Assembly: GCA_001970955.1 (NCBI GenBank)
Contig: MPUH01000013.1
Span: 1 to 64,000 of the forward strand
Reading direction: 5' to 3'
DNA length: 64,000 bases
Source of the DNA: Stentor coeruleus
Lineage: Eukaryota > Ciliophora > Heterotrichea > Heterotrichida > Stentoridae
Part shown: one piece after another, positions 1-10,514 of the stretch
Layout of the letters: every line of letters starts with the position of its first letter
How positions within the stretch are numbered: position 1 is the first letter of the stretch
Position numbers and translations under genes: made by a program
The notes under the pieces: model-generated
Database searches by the model: none
The model's input: the letters and a program-made list of their open reading frames with translations, nothing else
What the model was told of the DNA's origin: nothing

Positions 1-200
1 ATAATAATGTTATAAAAGAGTTTCATGATATGCCAGAACAGAATATTAAAAAACATAGAAAAAATATAAGAAACATATATTTTTTCCTTATAACATAATG
101 TTTTACAATTAAAAAATAGCAAATATAAAGAAAACCTTATAACTTTTTAAAAACCCAAGAAATTCTCCTAAGATAAACCCAACCAATAGCTTAGCAAACA

Positions 201-361
201 AAAATTCCACAATACACTAAAAATCTAAATTATTTTACAAATCATTACATACACCTCCCCAATCCATTTATTAATATCGACTAAAATTCCACAATACACT
301 AAAAATCTAAATTATTTTACAAATCATTACATACACCTCCCCAATCCATTTATTAATATCG
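201..361. repeat. Direct repeat, 2 x 79 bp, period 82
   Basis: Two identical 79-bp copies (201-279 and 283-361) are separated by 3 bases in the 5' flank of the Rab6 gene. The sequence is A/C-rich like other upstream flanks here. It could be a recent tandem duplication or an assembly artefact. The bases before it (1-200) show no gene. Confidence 0.9.
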
Positions 362-440
362 CATAAAAAATCTCAAAGCAAAACAATCTATTTCCTTAAA
401 ATTTAAACCCATCAAACTATTTTAATCCTCTATATTCAAT

Positions 441-1079
441 ATGGAAGGTATTCAAAGCAGCATATCAAACCAAGTAAAAAAGTACAAAATAGTCTTTCTC
501 GGAGACTTAAGTGTAGGAAAGACTTCTATCATCAACCAATTCATGTATGGAACTTTTGACCCAGTCCATCAGCCAACTATAGGTATAGACTTTTTATCCA
601 AAACCATGTATCTTGATGATCGTACAATCCGTCTTCAACTTTGGGATACAGCTGGACAAGAACGATTTAGGTCACTTATTCCTGGGTATATAAGAGATTG
701 CTCAATGGCAGTTGTAGTATTTGATATTACTCAGAAACAAAGCTTCTTAAATATAGACAAATGGGTTGAAGATGTTAGAAATGAAAGAGGAGGGGATATA
801 GTAATTATGGTTGCCGCTAATAAAAGCGATTTAGCAGATCGAAGAACTGTTAGTACTGAAGAAATTGAGAAAAAATCAAAAGATCTGAATGTTAAAGTAC
901 TTGAAGTTAGTGCGAAAACTGGAAGTAATGTGAAAATTTTGTTTAGGAATTTAGCTCAAGATTTACCTGGAATGGAAGATATATCGTTGGCTAATAATGC
1001 GGAGTTTGCAGGTGAAGGATTTAAATTGCAAAGTTCGCAGCAGGTGACTAATAAAAAGCAAGAAGACTGCAAATGTTGA
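441..1079 (+). CDS. RAB6: Rab6-type small GTPase
   Basis: This 212-residue protein is a complete Rab GTPase, a switch protein for vesicle traffic. Visible motifs are the P-loop GDLSVGKTS (about 21-29), the effector/switch I region ending in TIGIDF, switch [11 protein letters not shown] (about 68-76), NKSD for guanine recognition (about 127-130) and a SAK motif. The stretch [14 protein letters not shown] and the SLIPGYIRD segment are characteristic of Rab6, which acts at the Golgi in retrograde transport. The C-terminus is Cys-Lys-Cys, a geranylgeranylation site. That end is produced by a TGA stop, so TGA must act as a stop in this organism. No intron is needed. The start is the first ATG, downstream of an A/C-rich flank. 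Confidence 0.95.
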   Translation: MEGIQSSISNQVKKYKIVFLGDLSVGKTSIINQFMYGTFDPVHQPTIGIDFLSKTMYLDDRTIRLQLWDTAGQERFRSLIPGYIRDCSMAVVVFDITQKQSFLNIDKWVEDVRNERGGDIVIMVAANKSDLADRRTVSTEEIEKKSKDLNVKVLEVSAKTGSNVKILFRNLAQDLPGMEDISLANNAEFAGEGFKLQSSQQVTNKKQEDCKC

Positions 1080-1508
1080 GGTTATGTAGGAGTAGATATT
1101 AAAAAATAAAGGAAAATTGGGTTGTTAAAGTGGATTAGGTTGGAAATAGTTTATGTTTGTTTATAGTATGATATAAGTTTAGGTTTTTAGTTTCAGGTTT
1201 AGGCTTTTCTGATTGTGATTTGTATATGAAACTAATTAAAATTGTATTATTATTAGAGGATATTGATTATATGGTTTAGTATTAAGGATAACACCCTAAC
1301 ACCCAAAAAAATTATCTTAACTTACATCAAAAAATGAGTTTCCAAAATTCCTTTTAATTAACATACAACTTCCTCTTCTAATTTAAAAAAAAATATCTTT
1401 CCTCTTATCAGCCATAAATATTTCTATTAAAAATCCTCTATCACACTTTCAATCTATTTATAAAAAAAACTTCAATCTTTTCTAATACTAAATTTTCTAA
1501 TTTAGGAA
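1080..1508. other. Convergent intergenic region
   Basis: This lies between the 3' ends of Rab6 and the DOMON-like gene. The + strand is G/T-rich up to about 1285 and then becomes A/C-rich. The switch coincides with a telomere-like motif at 1291-1304. No gene is seen. Confidence 0.7.
1291..1304. other. Telomere-like motif (CCCTAACA family)
   Basis: ACACCCTAACACCC covers 1.75 units of CCCTAACA, the repeat reported, as I recall, for heterotrich telomeres. It is internal and short, so it could be chance. Confidence 0.4.
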
Positions 1509-2231
1509 TTAACCCTCAATATTTTCTCCATCAGTTGCATAATCATCTTCAATATCTTCAATATCCCCAAGATCCTCTTCTTCAACTAAATCCGTCCACA
1601 AAACAAGTTCATCTTTATCTTCCTTTCTGACAAAGTCTCTAAACTGATCACTCCAAGGGCCAAATTTCCCATTGTCATCATGATTTCTGTCAAGATAATC
1701 AGAAGCTAATATCAAATACTCATGTCCACAATTATCCATACTATGAACTCCAATTTCTCCATCAACAAGATTTCCTTTAGCCCATTGTATCATATAAGGA
1801 TTATCAACGACTAATTCTTGATCATAATCATCTCCAGTGGCAAGTGGTCTTGTAAGAGTATAAATGACATAGTCTTCATACTCAAATCTATCAGAGGAAA
1901 TATCTGATGTTCCGCCGAGCTCAGTGTCTAAGACTGGAAGGTAATGCCCATCAGCCCATCTATCTGTGAAGACATCGTCTACCATGGCTATGAAATAATC
2001 AGCTTGGAAAGCGTTTAAAGGGTAGTTGGTACATTGGATTGCTAAGCCTATCCAATCAAAACCATCTAAGTTAACTGAAGGTACCCATAGCTCAAAAGTC
2101 ACTTGCTCATCATTTGGGAAGTAAAACTTCAAATGCATGCCTTTGGTGAAGTACTCTATTGCTCCCAATGTTCCGATTACCTGAAACAATAAGCTTATTA
2201 TTAGCATTATATCCGTTTTATCATAATTCAT
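1509..2231 (-). CDS. Secreted DOMON-domain-like protein
   Basis: This 240-residue protein has an N-terminal hydrophobic segment (about 9-24) that looks like a signal peptide. A single beta-rich domain follows. It resembles a DOMON domain, with an early aromatic/glycine strand (DWIGLAI), an Ala-Asp-Tyr segment (ADYFIAMVDD), the late LTRPLATGDDYD block and IQWAKG. DOMON domains bind haem or sugars, usually outside the cell or in the secretory lumen. The C-terminal 40 residues are very acidic and there is no second membrane span, so it is probably secreted or lumenal. The family call rests on motif pattern only; the ligand is unknown. It is convergent with Rab6. Confidence 0.65.
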   Translation of the reverse strand: MNYDKTDIMLIISLLFQVIGTLGAIEYFTKGMHLKFYFPNDEQVTFELWVPSVNLDGFDWIGLAIQCTNYPLNAFQADYFIAMVDDVFTDRWADGHYLPVLDTELGGTSDISSDRFEYEDYVIYTLTRPLATGDDYDQELVVDNPYMIQWAKGNLVDGEIGVHSMDNCGHEYLILASDYLDRNHDDNGKFGPWSDQFRDFVRKEDKDELVLWTDLVEEEDLGDIEDIEDDYATDGENIEG

Positions 2232-3854
2232 CTACCAATAAATAGTCATTGTGTGTTATTAGTTATTTTAGAAAGTTTGATAAGCTAATATTATATTTAA
2301 TTGTTCATATCATCGTGTTTTACTAATTTTATGAAGAAGATGCAGATAATTGGATGAAGTTTAGAAATTTTTTTTTTTGAGAAGAGTTTTTAGTTAGAGG
2401 ATTTTGTAGAGAGGGTGTGGATTTTAATTTTTAAGGGTTGGGTTTATGTTTTAGGTTGATAAAGGCTATTGTATTTTTTAAGTTTTGGAGTTAAAGTTTT
2501 GGGTATTTTTATTTTAAAGATATTATTTTTGACTTATTTGGTATTAGGGTATGAATTGGTTTTAGAGGTATGAGGTTGAAGATAACCTAGGTGAGAAGGG
2601 ATTTTTTAAATAGTTTTATATGTTTTTAAAAGGTATGTTTATGTTTGTTTATAATTTTTGTTTTGGTATCAGTTTTTGAGATTTTTTTGGATTTTGAGTG
2701 GTTTTTAAGATTTTTTTGCTTAGATGAAGTTTTAAGTAAGATAATAGATTTTGATACTTAAGCCTTAGGTTTTGAAGTTGTTAAAATGTATACACTAAGA
2801 TTTGATATGTTGAGATACTATAAGTATGGTCAAATAATAAAAAATAGACTATCAGAACACATGAGATTATTATCTTGGAAATGATATATTTTTGAATTCC
2901 CTATCAATAAGCTCGATGAGTTTATCATCTTTTTCACAAGTTTCAATGACTAAAAATATTCGTAGAATGAATAATTTCTTTGATAAATCCTAGTAAATTT
3001 CATCAAATATTATACCTAATTATTAATCATCATTCAAAAATATTATCAAACTAACCTTAACAATATTTAATTTTCTAAAGCTTTTTCTGTATACTATTAT
3101 ATCAAATCTTAGGCAATTTTCCTAAATAATAGTATTGAAAATTTATACTCACAGTTATTTGTAAACTTGTTTATTTATAGAAAAAGAAAATCCTTGAAAA
3201 AATATAGTCTAAAGTCCTTACAAATTTAGTAAATTTAAAGAAAAATATGCATTTTTTAAATAGTTTAAGCCTAATATTCAATAAATCATAACTGAAATAC
3301 GAATTATATATTTTCACATGATGATAATGATAAGAACGCGTTTTTTTTTCAAAGTGATTTGATATGAAAAAGGTCATTTTGATTAATAAACATATAATAT
3401 ATAATATGGGAGTTAGTTTTTTTTAAAGAATTATTAGAAAAAGGAGAAAGAGGTGAGTTTGTTCAAGGGGAAATCAGAAAAGGTGCAGAATGGAAAATTT
3501 ACAATGATTTTGAAAAAAACTAATTCAAAATTTTAGATCAAAATGAACAAAGAAAATTAAAGAAGTTTAGCGCTAAAAAAAAAAACTTAAGGGGCCTTAT
3601 ACTATAGTTTGGGAGCTATTAAAAATTCAAAAAACTAAAGTAAAAGAGAGAATGGCAAAATTTTATTTGACTATTAGTGTTTCAAGATCATATATTTTAC
3701 TATAATTAAAGAAAATATATATCTTATTATTACAATGATAGAAAATTATTATAATTAGCTTTATTAGATGCCTTAGGCAAGTTATTTTGATGAATTTCTA
3801 TATTAGAACATAGATTTAAATACATAATAAATATAATATAATTTATCCTATAAA
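2232..3854. other. Long gene-free stretch
   Basis: About 1.6 kb without a convincing gene. The first 500 bases are strongly G/T-rich on the + strand, as expected of the upstream flank of the leftward DOMON-like gene. The rest is AT-rich with homopolymer runs. A short AT-rich reading frame at 3171-3377 is not supported. Confidence 0.6.
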
Positions 3855-4850
3855 ATGGGTAGCAGAAGTGGGACTTTATTTATACGTAATCAAGATAAGC
3901 GTGAAATTGACATATCACAACTTGATTATAATTCTGTTATCAACTATCTTAAAAGAGAATATAGAATCAGTAACGATTGCTGTATAGTTTTAAGGAATCA
4001 AAATAGTTTTATTTCTACATCGTATAGATGGAATGAATTCAGAAATCTAAGAAAATCAAAAATCATAATCCTAAATCAGGTATCTCAATCAATATCAAAT
4101 TACGCTTTGAACTTATCTATCAGTAAATGCATTTTTAAAATACTTAACATGGATAATGATATTGTTGGGTTGGGTGCTAAAATATCAGAAAGTTTTTGCA
4201 TATGCCCAAAAAACATTCAACTACATGATAATTTTAGAGAATTTTGTAGAAATTATACAATTGAGCTTTTTGATGGAAGAACTGGGAATTTTTTAGAAAA
4301 TGGACTTTATGAAAACCTTAGTAATAGGAAAAATGAAATAAAATTTTTTGTATGCCAGATAAGCTTAAACATCGAGTTTTTGAAAATGAAACTCTACGAT
4401 GGTATAAAAGGAGTAAAAGGTGATTGCATTTATTTTAGTAAAGATACTCAAATGCTTGAAGCTTTTTCTTACTCTCGAATACATACAGATAAAAGCTATT
4501 ATACCTTAAGAAATCCAGAAGATTGTAAAACCTGGCTTCCTGGGGCTATTATGTTTGGAAAAGAACAAAGGAAAAACGAAAATGAAGATGAAGATGAAGA
4601 TGAATATGAATATGTAATTGGAATCTATTATGGAGATGCTGGATACCCATGGTATTCTATGAATAAAATTGTATCTCAAATTTGCGATAGATATGCAACT
4701 TCAAAAGATCCTAATTTTAAAAAAGCCGTGTTAGGTTTAAAAACACTTCGCTTTGACCTGGACACTTTAGCCCCTATATTAAGTGAAAAAATTAAAATAG
4801 ATGAAACTATTGTCAAGCCTCGAAATAAATTCACAGAAAAATATAATTAG
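3855..4850 (+). CDS. Unknown protein; PB1/ubiquitin-like head, possible degenerate trypsin fold
   Basis: I do not recognise this 331-residue protein with confidence. Residues about 8-72 have the rhythm of a PB1 or ubiquitin-like module: a basic strand, a helix with YNSVINYLKREY, then a strand and a KIIIL end. The rest weakly recalls a trypsin-like peptidase. It has a GLGAKISESFCICP segment where family members have the glycine-rich first barrel and His region, a basic strand IKFFVCQIS, then CKTWLPGAIMF and VIGIYYGD where the Gly-x-Ser-Gly and VVGIH strand would be. The catalytic His and Ser are not in place, so any such domain would be inactive. An acidic run (Glu/Asp, about 238-248) interrupts the last part. 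The gene stands alone between long spacers. Confidence 0.75.
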   Translation: MGSRSGTLFIRNQDKREIDISQLDYNSVINYLKREYRISNDCCIVLRNQNSFISTSYRWNEFRNLRKSKIIILNQVSQSISNYALNLSISKCIFKILNMDNDIVGLGAKISESFCICPKNIQLHDNFREFCRNYTIELFDGRTGNFLENGLYENLSNRKNEIKFFVCQISLNIEFLKMKLYDGIKGVKGDCIYFSKDTQMLEAFSYSRIHTDKSYYTLRNPEDCKTWLPGAIMFGKEQRKNENEDEDEDEYEYVIGIYYGDAGYPWYSMNKIVSQICDRYATSKDPNFKKAVLGLKTLRFDLDTLAPILSEKIKIDETIVKPRNKFTEKYN

Positions 4851-5991
4851 TCAACTATAGTATTAGTAAGGTTTTTTTAATAGATAGCTTGTTAATATAT
4901 AAGTATTAAAAATTAATTTAAAGGTGAAAAGCAAAAACATATGCTTTAACCCAACTTGATTGAAAACTTAGAAAACTAATTAACAAACTATATCTAAAAA
5001 TTCCTAAAATGATTTTACCATGATAAATACTATACAAATTCCTATAATTTCAATTTTACCAATATGCGAATATGAAATAAATTTATAATAAGTAATTTTT
5101 AAAACAAAAAATCAATTCGACATAAAAAACCTCACTGTATTCTTATTTTTCATTATAAAGCTTATGAAAAACCCAAAACTCTTCACCAAAAAATTTATAA
5201 TTTATTCAAATTTTATTCAAAAAGGTTTCAATAACCAAATCATACATCATAAACTAACTCCTACTCCTATAAATTAAATTGCTAAATATAATCACTTTAA
5301 CTATGATAATAATCATATAAGCTTCTTCATTATTATTGCAAATTTATACAATTTGCTTTAGTAATAAACTCAAAAACTTTAGACATATCGAGTAATTTTA
5401 AAAATATAGACTAGTTTCTTTTTTTCTATAGTGATATCGAGACAAAATGTTTTTTCTTGATCCATGAAATATAAGTTTTTTTCCTTTAATACTTTTTTTA
5501 AGCCTCGTATTTTACCTTGTCAATAGTATTTTGTGTCAAAAGCCTTAGTTTTTTTTTAGTTTAAGTTTTGGAGTCCCAAACTTTTCAGGAAAAATCAAAT
5601 CAATCAACAAATCATGGCAACTTGATGATTTTAAGGTTTACATAAACAATCAATAAACTACTAAATAATTAAACATTTCTGAATAGCAATAGAAGTAAAA
5701 AAACGTTTCTCATATCTTAAAACCACCTCCTCTCAACTTAAAATATAGAAATTTCCTTGGCTATTGAACAATTTATATTATGCATTAAATTTCAAGCTGT
5801 CTGATCTGAAAATGTTAAAATTTAAATCTCTTAACCTAAGGCTCCACTTGAAAAACTAATAAGATAATATGTCCCGAAATCTTCTCAAGTATCACAAGAC
5901 AGTTTTTTTTCTCATTAATCCTAATTATATCGAAGTTGGTTTTCAAGTGTGATAATATAAATTTTATCATAATCTTAGATTATAATTTTAA
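4851..5991. other. Gene-free stretch
   Basis: AT-rich spacer of about 1.1 kb between two rightward genes. It contains scattered A/C-rich sequence toward the transporter gene. I see no gene, RNA or repeat in it. Confidence 0.6.
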
Positions 5992-7023
5992 ATGGACGAC
6001 GAAATAGGTATCAAGATTGGCATGGCTTTGTTTGGTGGGACCCTTATAGCCCTTTCATCATCTTTAAACTATTTCTTTTTCGGAAAGATAACTGGACTAA
6101 GTGGATTTTTGTTCTACGTTGTTGGATTTAAATTTGGTCCACTGTTTCCACTACGAATGGCATTTATTATAGGAATGATAACAGTTGTTGATTTATTTTA
6201 CAACTTTTACGGAAGGGTTTTATGGGGCCAAGACGTCTTAGATCCTGAAGAAGAAATAAATATTTTATCATGGATCATAGGAGGAATTCTAATCGGTCTC
6301 GGTGTACGTTGGAGTGGAGGTTGTACAAGTGGTCATGGTGTCTGTGGCTTACCCCGTTTTTCCAAACGTTCTCTAGTTGCCGTATGTATTTTCATGGCAT
6401 TTGGTATAGCAACAGCATCAATTAATGCAGTTATTGGTCCATTAGCACCATCTTTCAAGATAAATCAAGATGTAAAAGTATATTACAACATCCTTCCAAG
6501 AGTAGTTTTATCTTTATATCAATTAGCTGTTGTTATCTGTGTCTTTTATTATCTAATTAAAGCAGAAACAAAACTTGAAAAACTCAAACCTATTGCTTAT
6601 TTTATAATGGGAAGCATTTTTGGACTTGGATTACTTATAAGTGGTATGACAAGTAGAAGGAAAATTATTCATTTCCTTGCATTGAATAAAGATTGGGATC
6701 CAAGTCTTGCTTTTGTCATGGCTTCAGCTGTAGGGATAAATCTTTTAACTTTTCAGTATACTATAAAGAGAGGTGGAGCTGTTTTTAACCAGGAAATTGA
6801 TTTACCTGACACATATATGGATAAAGGGATTTATGTTGGACCTGCACTTTTTGGTATTGGATGGGCATTAACTGGATTGTGTCCTGGTCCTGCTTTAGTG
6901 AATATTACTGTGCAAGGATATTGTCTTTTACTTGTTTTATTGATTTTCAGTGGGCAGGCTTTGCATGATTATCTTGAGATAAAGTTCGCCCCAAAGACTG
7001 TAGATGAATGTAATGCAGGATAA
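5992..7023 (+). CDS. YeeE/YedE-family membrane transporter
   Basis: This 343-residue protein is hydrophobic throughout, with roughly nine membrane segments. It carries the family signature twice. SGGCTSGHGVCG (Cys111, Cys118) follows a Gly-rich membrane segment, and GLCPGPALVN (Cys297) sits near the end. This is the YeeE/YedE (DUF395, TsuA-like) fold, whose characterised bacterial members import thiosulfate through a chain of conserved cysteines. A sulfur-compound transport role is inferred from family. The family is mainly bacterial, so its origin in a ciliate is worth tracing. Base composition matches the neighbours and shows no sign of recent transfer. The next gene lies on the other strand. 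Confidence 0.9.
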   Translation: MDDEIGIKIGMALFGGTLIALSSSLNYFFFGKITGLSGFLFYVVGFKFGPLFPLRMAFIIGMITVVDLFYNFYGRVLWGQDVLDPEEEINILSWIIGGILIGLGVRWSGGCTSGHGVCGLPRFSKRSLVAVCIFMAFGIATASINAVIGPLAPSFKINQDVKVYYNILPRVVLSLYQLAVVICVFYYLIKAETKLEKLKPIAYFIMGSIFGLGLLISGMTSRRKIIHFLALNKDWDPSLAFVMASAVGINLLTFQYTIKRGGAVFNQEIDLPDTYMDKGIYVGPALFGIGWALTGLCPGPALVNITVQGYCLLLVLLIFSGQALHDYLEIKFAPKTVDECNAG

Positions 7024-7532
7024 ATAAAAGTTTAAGTTTATAGTTTAGAGGGGGCTTTAGGAGTTTTTTAGTTTAGATATTTTTTGTGTTGGGTTATGAG
7101 TTTTTAGCAATAAAATTATGAGGCAATTGTCAATTAGAGGGTTGTAATAAATGCGAAATTTGATTTTTGTTGGGATTTGTGTAGGAGCTTGGGTTTAGCT
7201 TTTTTATGATAGGTTTTGGATTTATAGTCGAATTTGGGTTGGAAGTTTTAGTTTTTTTAGAATTTTTTATGATTCAAGATAATTATTATAAGGTAAGCTA
7301 TTTCATTTAAAGGATAAGGTTATTGTTTATATAAAATCAAATAATTCGATACAAAACAAAAATAAACATTTGTGTATATTTCATCCTACTTCATTTTGAA
7401 ATTGATGTAAAAACCTAACAATTAAAAGATTCAATAAAACTAAAAATTCCGCATTAATTTCTCAACCTAATTTTTCCATAAAAAAATATCAAAAAAAAGT
7501 AATCATCAACCAATAGTATCTTTCCAAGCCAA
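7024..7532. other. Convergent intergenic region
   Basis: Between the transporter and TTLL 3' ends. G/T-rich on the + strand to about 7330, then A/C-rich. No gene seen. Confidence 0.6.
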
Positions 7533-7846
7533 GCATCATATTTAAAAGTCAAAAATTAATAAAAAAAATCCTAAATCGCAACAATTTATCTACACTTCAC
7601 AATAGCCTAATTACTTTTAAGTGCATTAATCAACCTCAATACATTTTCAATCAAATTCCCATCTAAATACCTCCTAGCAATCTCCTCACGCATCATATTT
7701 AAAAGTCAAAAATTAATAAAAAAAAATCCTACATCGCAACAATTTATCTACACTTCACAATAGCCTAATTACTTTTAAGTGTATTAATCAACCTCAATAC
7801 ATTTTCAATCAAATTCCCATCTAAATACCTCCTAGCAATCTCCTCA
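7533..7846. repeat. Imperfect direct repeat, 2 x ~156 bp, covering the TTLL 3' end
   Basis: Copy 1 (7533-7688) and copy 2 (7690-7846) are adjacent and differ at two substitutions and one A-run length. Copy 2 holds the last 27 or so codons of the TTLL gene and its 3' flank. Copy 1 repeats them downstream as a dead fragment. The small differences suggest either a real duplication or two alleles joined in assembly. Confidence 0.9.
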
Positions 7847-9228
7847 ATAGCACTAATAAATGCAAAAAAGTCCATCTGTGGTATTTCAAACTTCTTCACC
7901 GCTCTCAAATAAATAATATCATAATCCGCAGAAATCATTTCTCTCATCAAAACCCCTTTAATTTTCATACAAACCCTTCTAAATTTCCCTGAAGGTATAG
8001 CAAAAGGGTTTTTAATATCAGTAAACATACTAAACACTTTTTGTAAATCCATCATTGTTACAGCACATTCATTAAATCCATAATCATTAGGCAATACTCG
8101 TTCATAGCTATTAAATCTATCCAAAGCAATTTGTTGTTTTTTTTTCATCTGTGATATAAGAACTGCATCTTCAACAACTTGAGTTTTTACATGTAAATCC
8201 AAAGCTGAAGGTATGCTTTGCATAACCCCAGGAGAAATTTCAGTTTCAAAGTCGACTCTAAGACTTGGATTTGCATTTATTTCTAATAACCAAGCTCTAC
8301 AATCTTCAGTTAATAAAACATCTATACCGAGTATATGAAAACATCTAACTTTATTTAACTTGGCTGCTTTAAGCCTTGAGTCAAATTGATGACTTAATCC
8401 TGCTTGAACTGCAATAAGCGTTTTGGCTATGAGTTCTTTGATATTTGATTGGATTTGATCAACTGGATATCCTGATGAAGATAATTGACTATATAATGAT
8501 GTTAAAGTTTGCTTGCTACCATCGTTTGATTCAATAAGTTCATCGGTATGGACAAATTTTGAACTCAATTTATTTAGAGAATAGTTTGTTAGATGCATGA
8601 AATGGTTGTTTATATTTTGATTTGTTGGAGCTTCGTAATTTTCGGTACAAAAACGAGCTAGACCTTCGGTGTTTAAATATGCACATAATGGGTTTACGCT
8701 TGTTACTAAGACATAAAGGCGAAGGTCGAATTTTTTTTGCATCAGAAGCATTGGTGGGTGTAGGTATTCTTGGATTACAACATCACACCAGTTGTGCATG
8801 CGGGTATTTTCAAGTTCTTTTGGGTTGTTTATTATATAAATCCCATCTCCTTGACTTCCACATGTAGGCTTAACAATAAAATATTTTTTCTTTACTTGCA
8901 TAGCATTTTCTAATTCCTCCTTATCATCAGGTAACAGAAACGTCCTTGGGAAAATGCTAAAATGTTCAGGGTAATACCTATAAATCATCTTCAAAATCTC
9001 CCCTAACGGTCGTTTCCTAGAAATATAATCCATACCAGGAATCCTATTAACAATTTTCTTTGCTGACAATTCAAGTTCCTCATCAGTTATCGCCAGACCA
9101 TACCAAATCAAGTCTCCTCTATTTCCAGTAACATCTCTCCAGTTGTTTTTCCTTATAATCGACATGATCAGATCCTGTGCTCCTCTTGAATTCACAACAT
9201 TTACTTCAAAAACATTCCTCCTTACCAT
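7765..9228 (-). CDS. Tubulin-tyrosine-ligase-like polyglutamylase
   Basis: This 487-residue protein has a complete TTL domain (about 30-365), an ATP-grasp ligase that adds amino acids to tubulin tails. Visible blocks are NRIPGMDYI, FPRTFLLP, the ATP-binding VKPTCGSQGDGI, IQEYL, KFDLRLYVLV, HLTNYS and the metal-binding end LLEINANPS. The KFDLR/YVLVTS/EGLARF arrangement fits the glutamylases better than TTL itself or the glycylases, but the class is inferred. About 120 residues follow the catalytic core. Substrates are probably ciliary or cortical microtubules. The start lies only 16 nt after the MAP kinase stop, same strand. The 3' end is duplicated just downstream. Confidence 0.93.
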   Translation of the reverse strand: MVRRNVFEVNVVNSRGAQDLIMSIIRKNNWRDVTGNRGDLIWYGLAITDEELELSAKKIVNRIPGMDYISRKRPLGEILKMIYRYYPEHFSIFPRTFLLPDDKEELENAMQVKKKYFIVKPTCGSQGDGIYIINNPKELENTRMHNWCDVVIQEYLHPPMLLMQKKFDLRLYVLVTSVNPLCAYLNTEGLARFCTENYEAPTNQNINNHFMHLTNYSLNKLSSKFVHTDELIESNDGSKQTLTSLYSQLSSSGYPVDQIQSNIKELIAKTLIAVQAGLSHQFDSRLKAAKLNKVRCFHILGIDVLLTEDCRAWLLEINANPSLRVDFETEISPGVMQSIPSALDLHVKTQVVEDAVLISQMKKKQQIALDRFNSYERVLPNDYGFNECAVTMMDLQKVFSMFTDIKNPFAIPSGKFRRVCMKIKGVLMREMISADYDIIYLRAVKKFEIPQMDFFAFISAIEEIARRYLDGNLIENVLRLINTLKSN

Positions 9229-9244
9229 TCTTACTATAATAACC

Positions 9245-10315
9245 CTAATTATCTAAAGTTTTGCATATTTCCAACTCTTCAAGTAATAAATTTTTCAACT
9301 CATCAAAAGTAAATTCTTGATTCTCAAACTGAAAATCTGCTATTTCACTACTTACAGGCTCATCATCTGAATCATGAAAATCAGCTAAATAAGGATGTTT
9401 TAAAGCTTCTTCAACAGTTATCCTTTTCTTTGGGTTAAATTCTAACATTTTCTCTAACAAATCATAAGCTTCTGGTGATGCATTTGGGGCTATAAATTCT
9501 CTTAAGTTTTGTCTTGGATGATAAGGTAAAGATTGTAAAAACCTTTTTGCATGAGAATTTGCTATAAATTCCATATCATCTTCACTTGGAGTGCCAAGGA
9601 GTTTTATAATCAAATCAATTTGCTTGATATAATTCCCACCTGGGAAAAGAACTTTACGGCCAAGGATTTCAGCAAAAGTACATCCAGCGCTCCAGATATC
9701 GACTGATTTGGTGTACATATGTGATGAAAGCATGATTTCTGGAGCTCGATAAAAACGTGTTACAACATATTCTGTAAGATCTTCAAGGCCAGAATCAATA
9801 AGCCGGCTTAAGCCAAAGTCGCAGATTTTTATAGTACAATCTGCATTTACAAGAATATTACTTGGTTTTATATCTCTATGGACTATATTTGCTGAATGAA
9901 TATATTTTAAAGCACGTAAAATGTAGTATACGAAATATAAACCATGATCTAGTGTAAGTTCTTGATCAGATTTTAATATTCGGTGAAGATCTGTTTCCAT
10001 AAGTTCGGTTATTAGGTAAATCTCACCGATTTCTTTTGGGTTTCCTTGGATATGGATAAGCTTTTTTATTGATAGGATACTTTCATGTTTTAGGGTACGC
10101 ATACATTTTATTTCTCGAAGGTTACGCTTGATATCAACCACATCTTCGATTTTATTGAGTTTCTTGATTGCTACGAGCTGGTCACGTTCAAGGTCTTTTG
10201 CTTGAATAACTATACCATAAGCTCCGTAACCGATTATTTTCTGAGCTTCGTATCTTGGCCCAATTTTGAAGGAAAGGAGGATTTCCTGTGTTGTGTCTCT
10301 TTGGTTGTCTTTCAT
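9245..10315 (-). CDS. ERK-type MAP kinase (TEY activation loop)
   Basis: This 356-residue Ser/Thr kinase is of the CMGC group. It has a glycine loop GYGAYGIV, catalytic Lys in VAIKKLNK, HRDIKPSNIL, DFG in KICDFGLSR, and a Thr-Glu-Tyr dual phosphorylation site in DLTEYVVTRFYRAPE. The MAP-kinase insert and a C-terminal HPYLADFH follow. It would be switched on by an upstream MAPK kinase. I start it at the ATG at 10315; the open frame reaches further upstream but has no ATG there. It reads straight toward the TTLL gene, whose ATG comes 16 nt after this stop. The acidic C-terminal tail has no recognised motif. Confidence 0.95.
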   Translation of the reverse strand: MKDNQRDTTQEILLSFKIGPRYEAQKIIGYGAYGIVIQAKDLERDQLVAIKKLNKIEDVVDIKRNLREIKCMRTLKHESILSIKKLIHIQGNPKEIGEIYLITELMETDLHRILKSDQELTLDHGLYFVYYILRALKYIHSANIVHRDIKPSNILVNADCTIKICDFGLSRLIDSGLEDLTEYVVTRFYRAPEIMLSSHMYTKSVDIWSAGCTFAEILGRKVLFPGGNYIKQIDLIIKLLGTPSEDDMEFIANSHAKRFLQSLPYHPRQNLREFIAPNASPEAYDLLEKMLEFNPKKRITVEEALKHPYLADFHDSDDEPVSSEIADFQFENQEFTFDELKNLLLEELEICKTLDN

Positions 10316-10377
10316 TTTTATATATTTTTTGATTAGTTTTTGTTTTGGGGAAAACAAATGCGTGTATTTTAAGTTAA

Positions 10378-10514
10378 GGGAGTGATGAATTGTTTAGTTT
10401 TTTTATCAAAAAATCATAGCATTTTATTAATTTTCTCATAAATAGGTTATGGGAGTGATGAATTGTTTAGTTTTTTTATCAAAAAATCATAGCATTTTAT
10501 TAATTTTCTCATAA
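10378..10514. repeat. Direct repeat, 2 x 64 bp, period 73
   Basis: Identical copies at 10378-10441 and 10451-10514 lie in the divergent promoter region between the MAP kinase and DHHC genes. They are directly followed by another duplication. Confidence 0.9.

Noticed and set aside
3171-3377. 68-codon leftward reading frame
   Set aside because: Phe/Lys/Tyr-rich AT-driven content, no motif, and isolated in a long spacer.
9229-9244. MAP kinase and TTLL as one fused gene through a tiny intron
   Set aside because: No GT...AG of 15-16 nt spans the kinase stop and TTLL start, and both proteins are complete at their ends.
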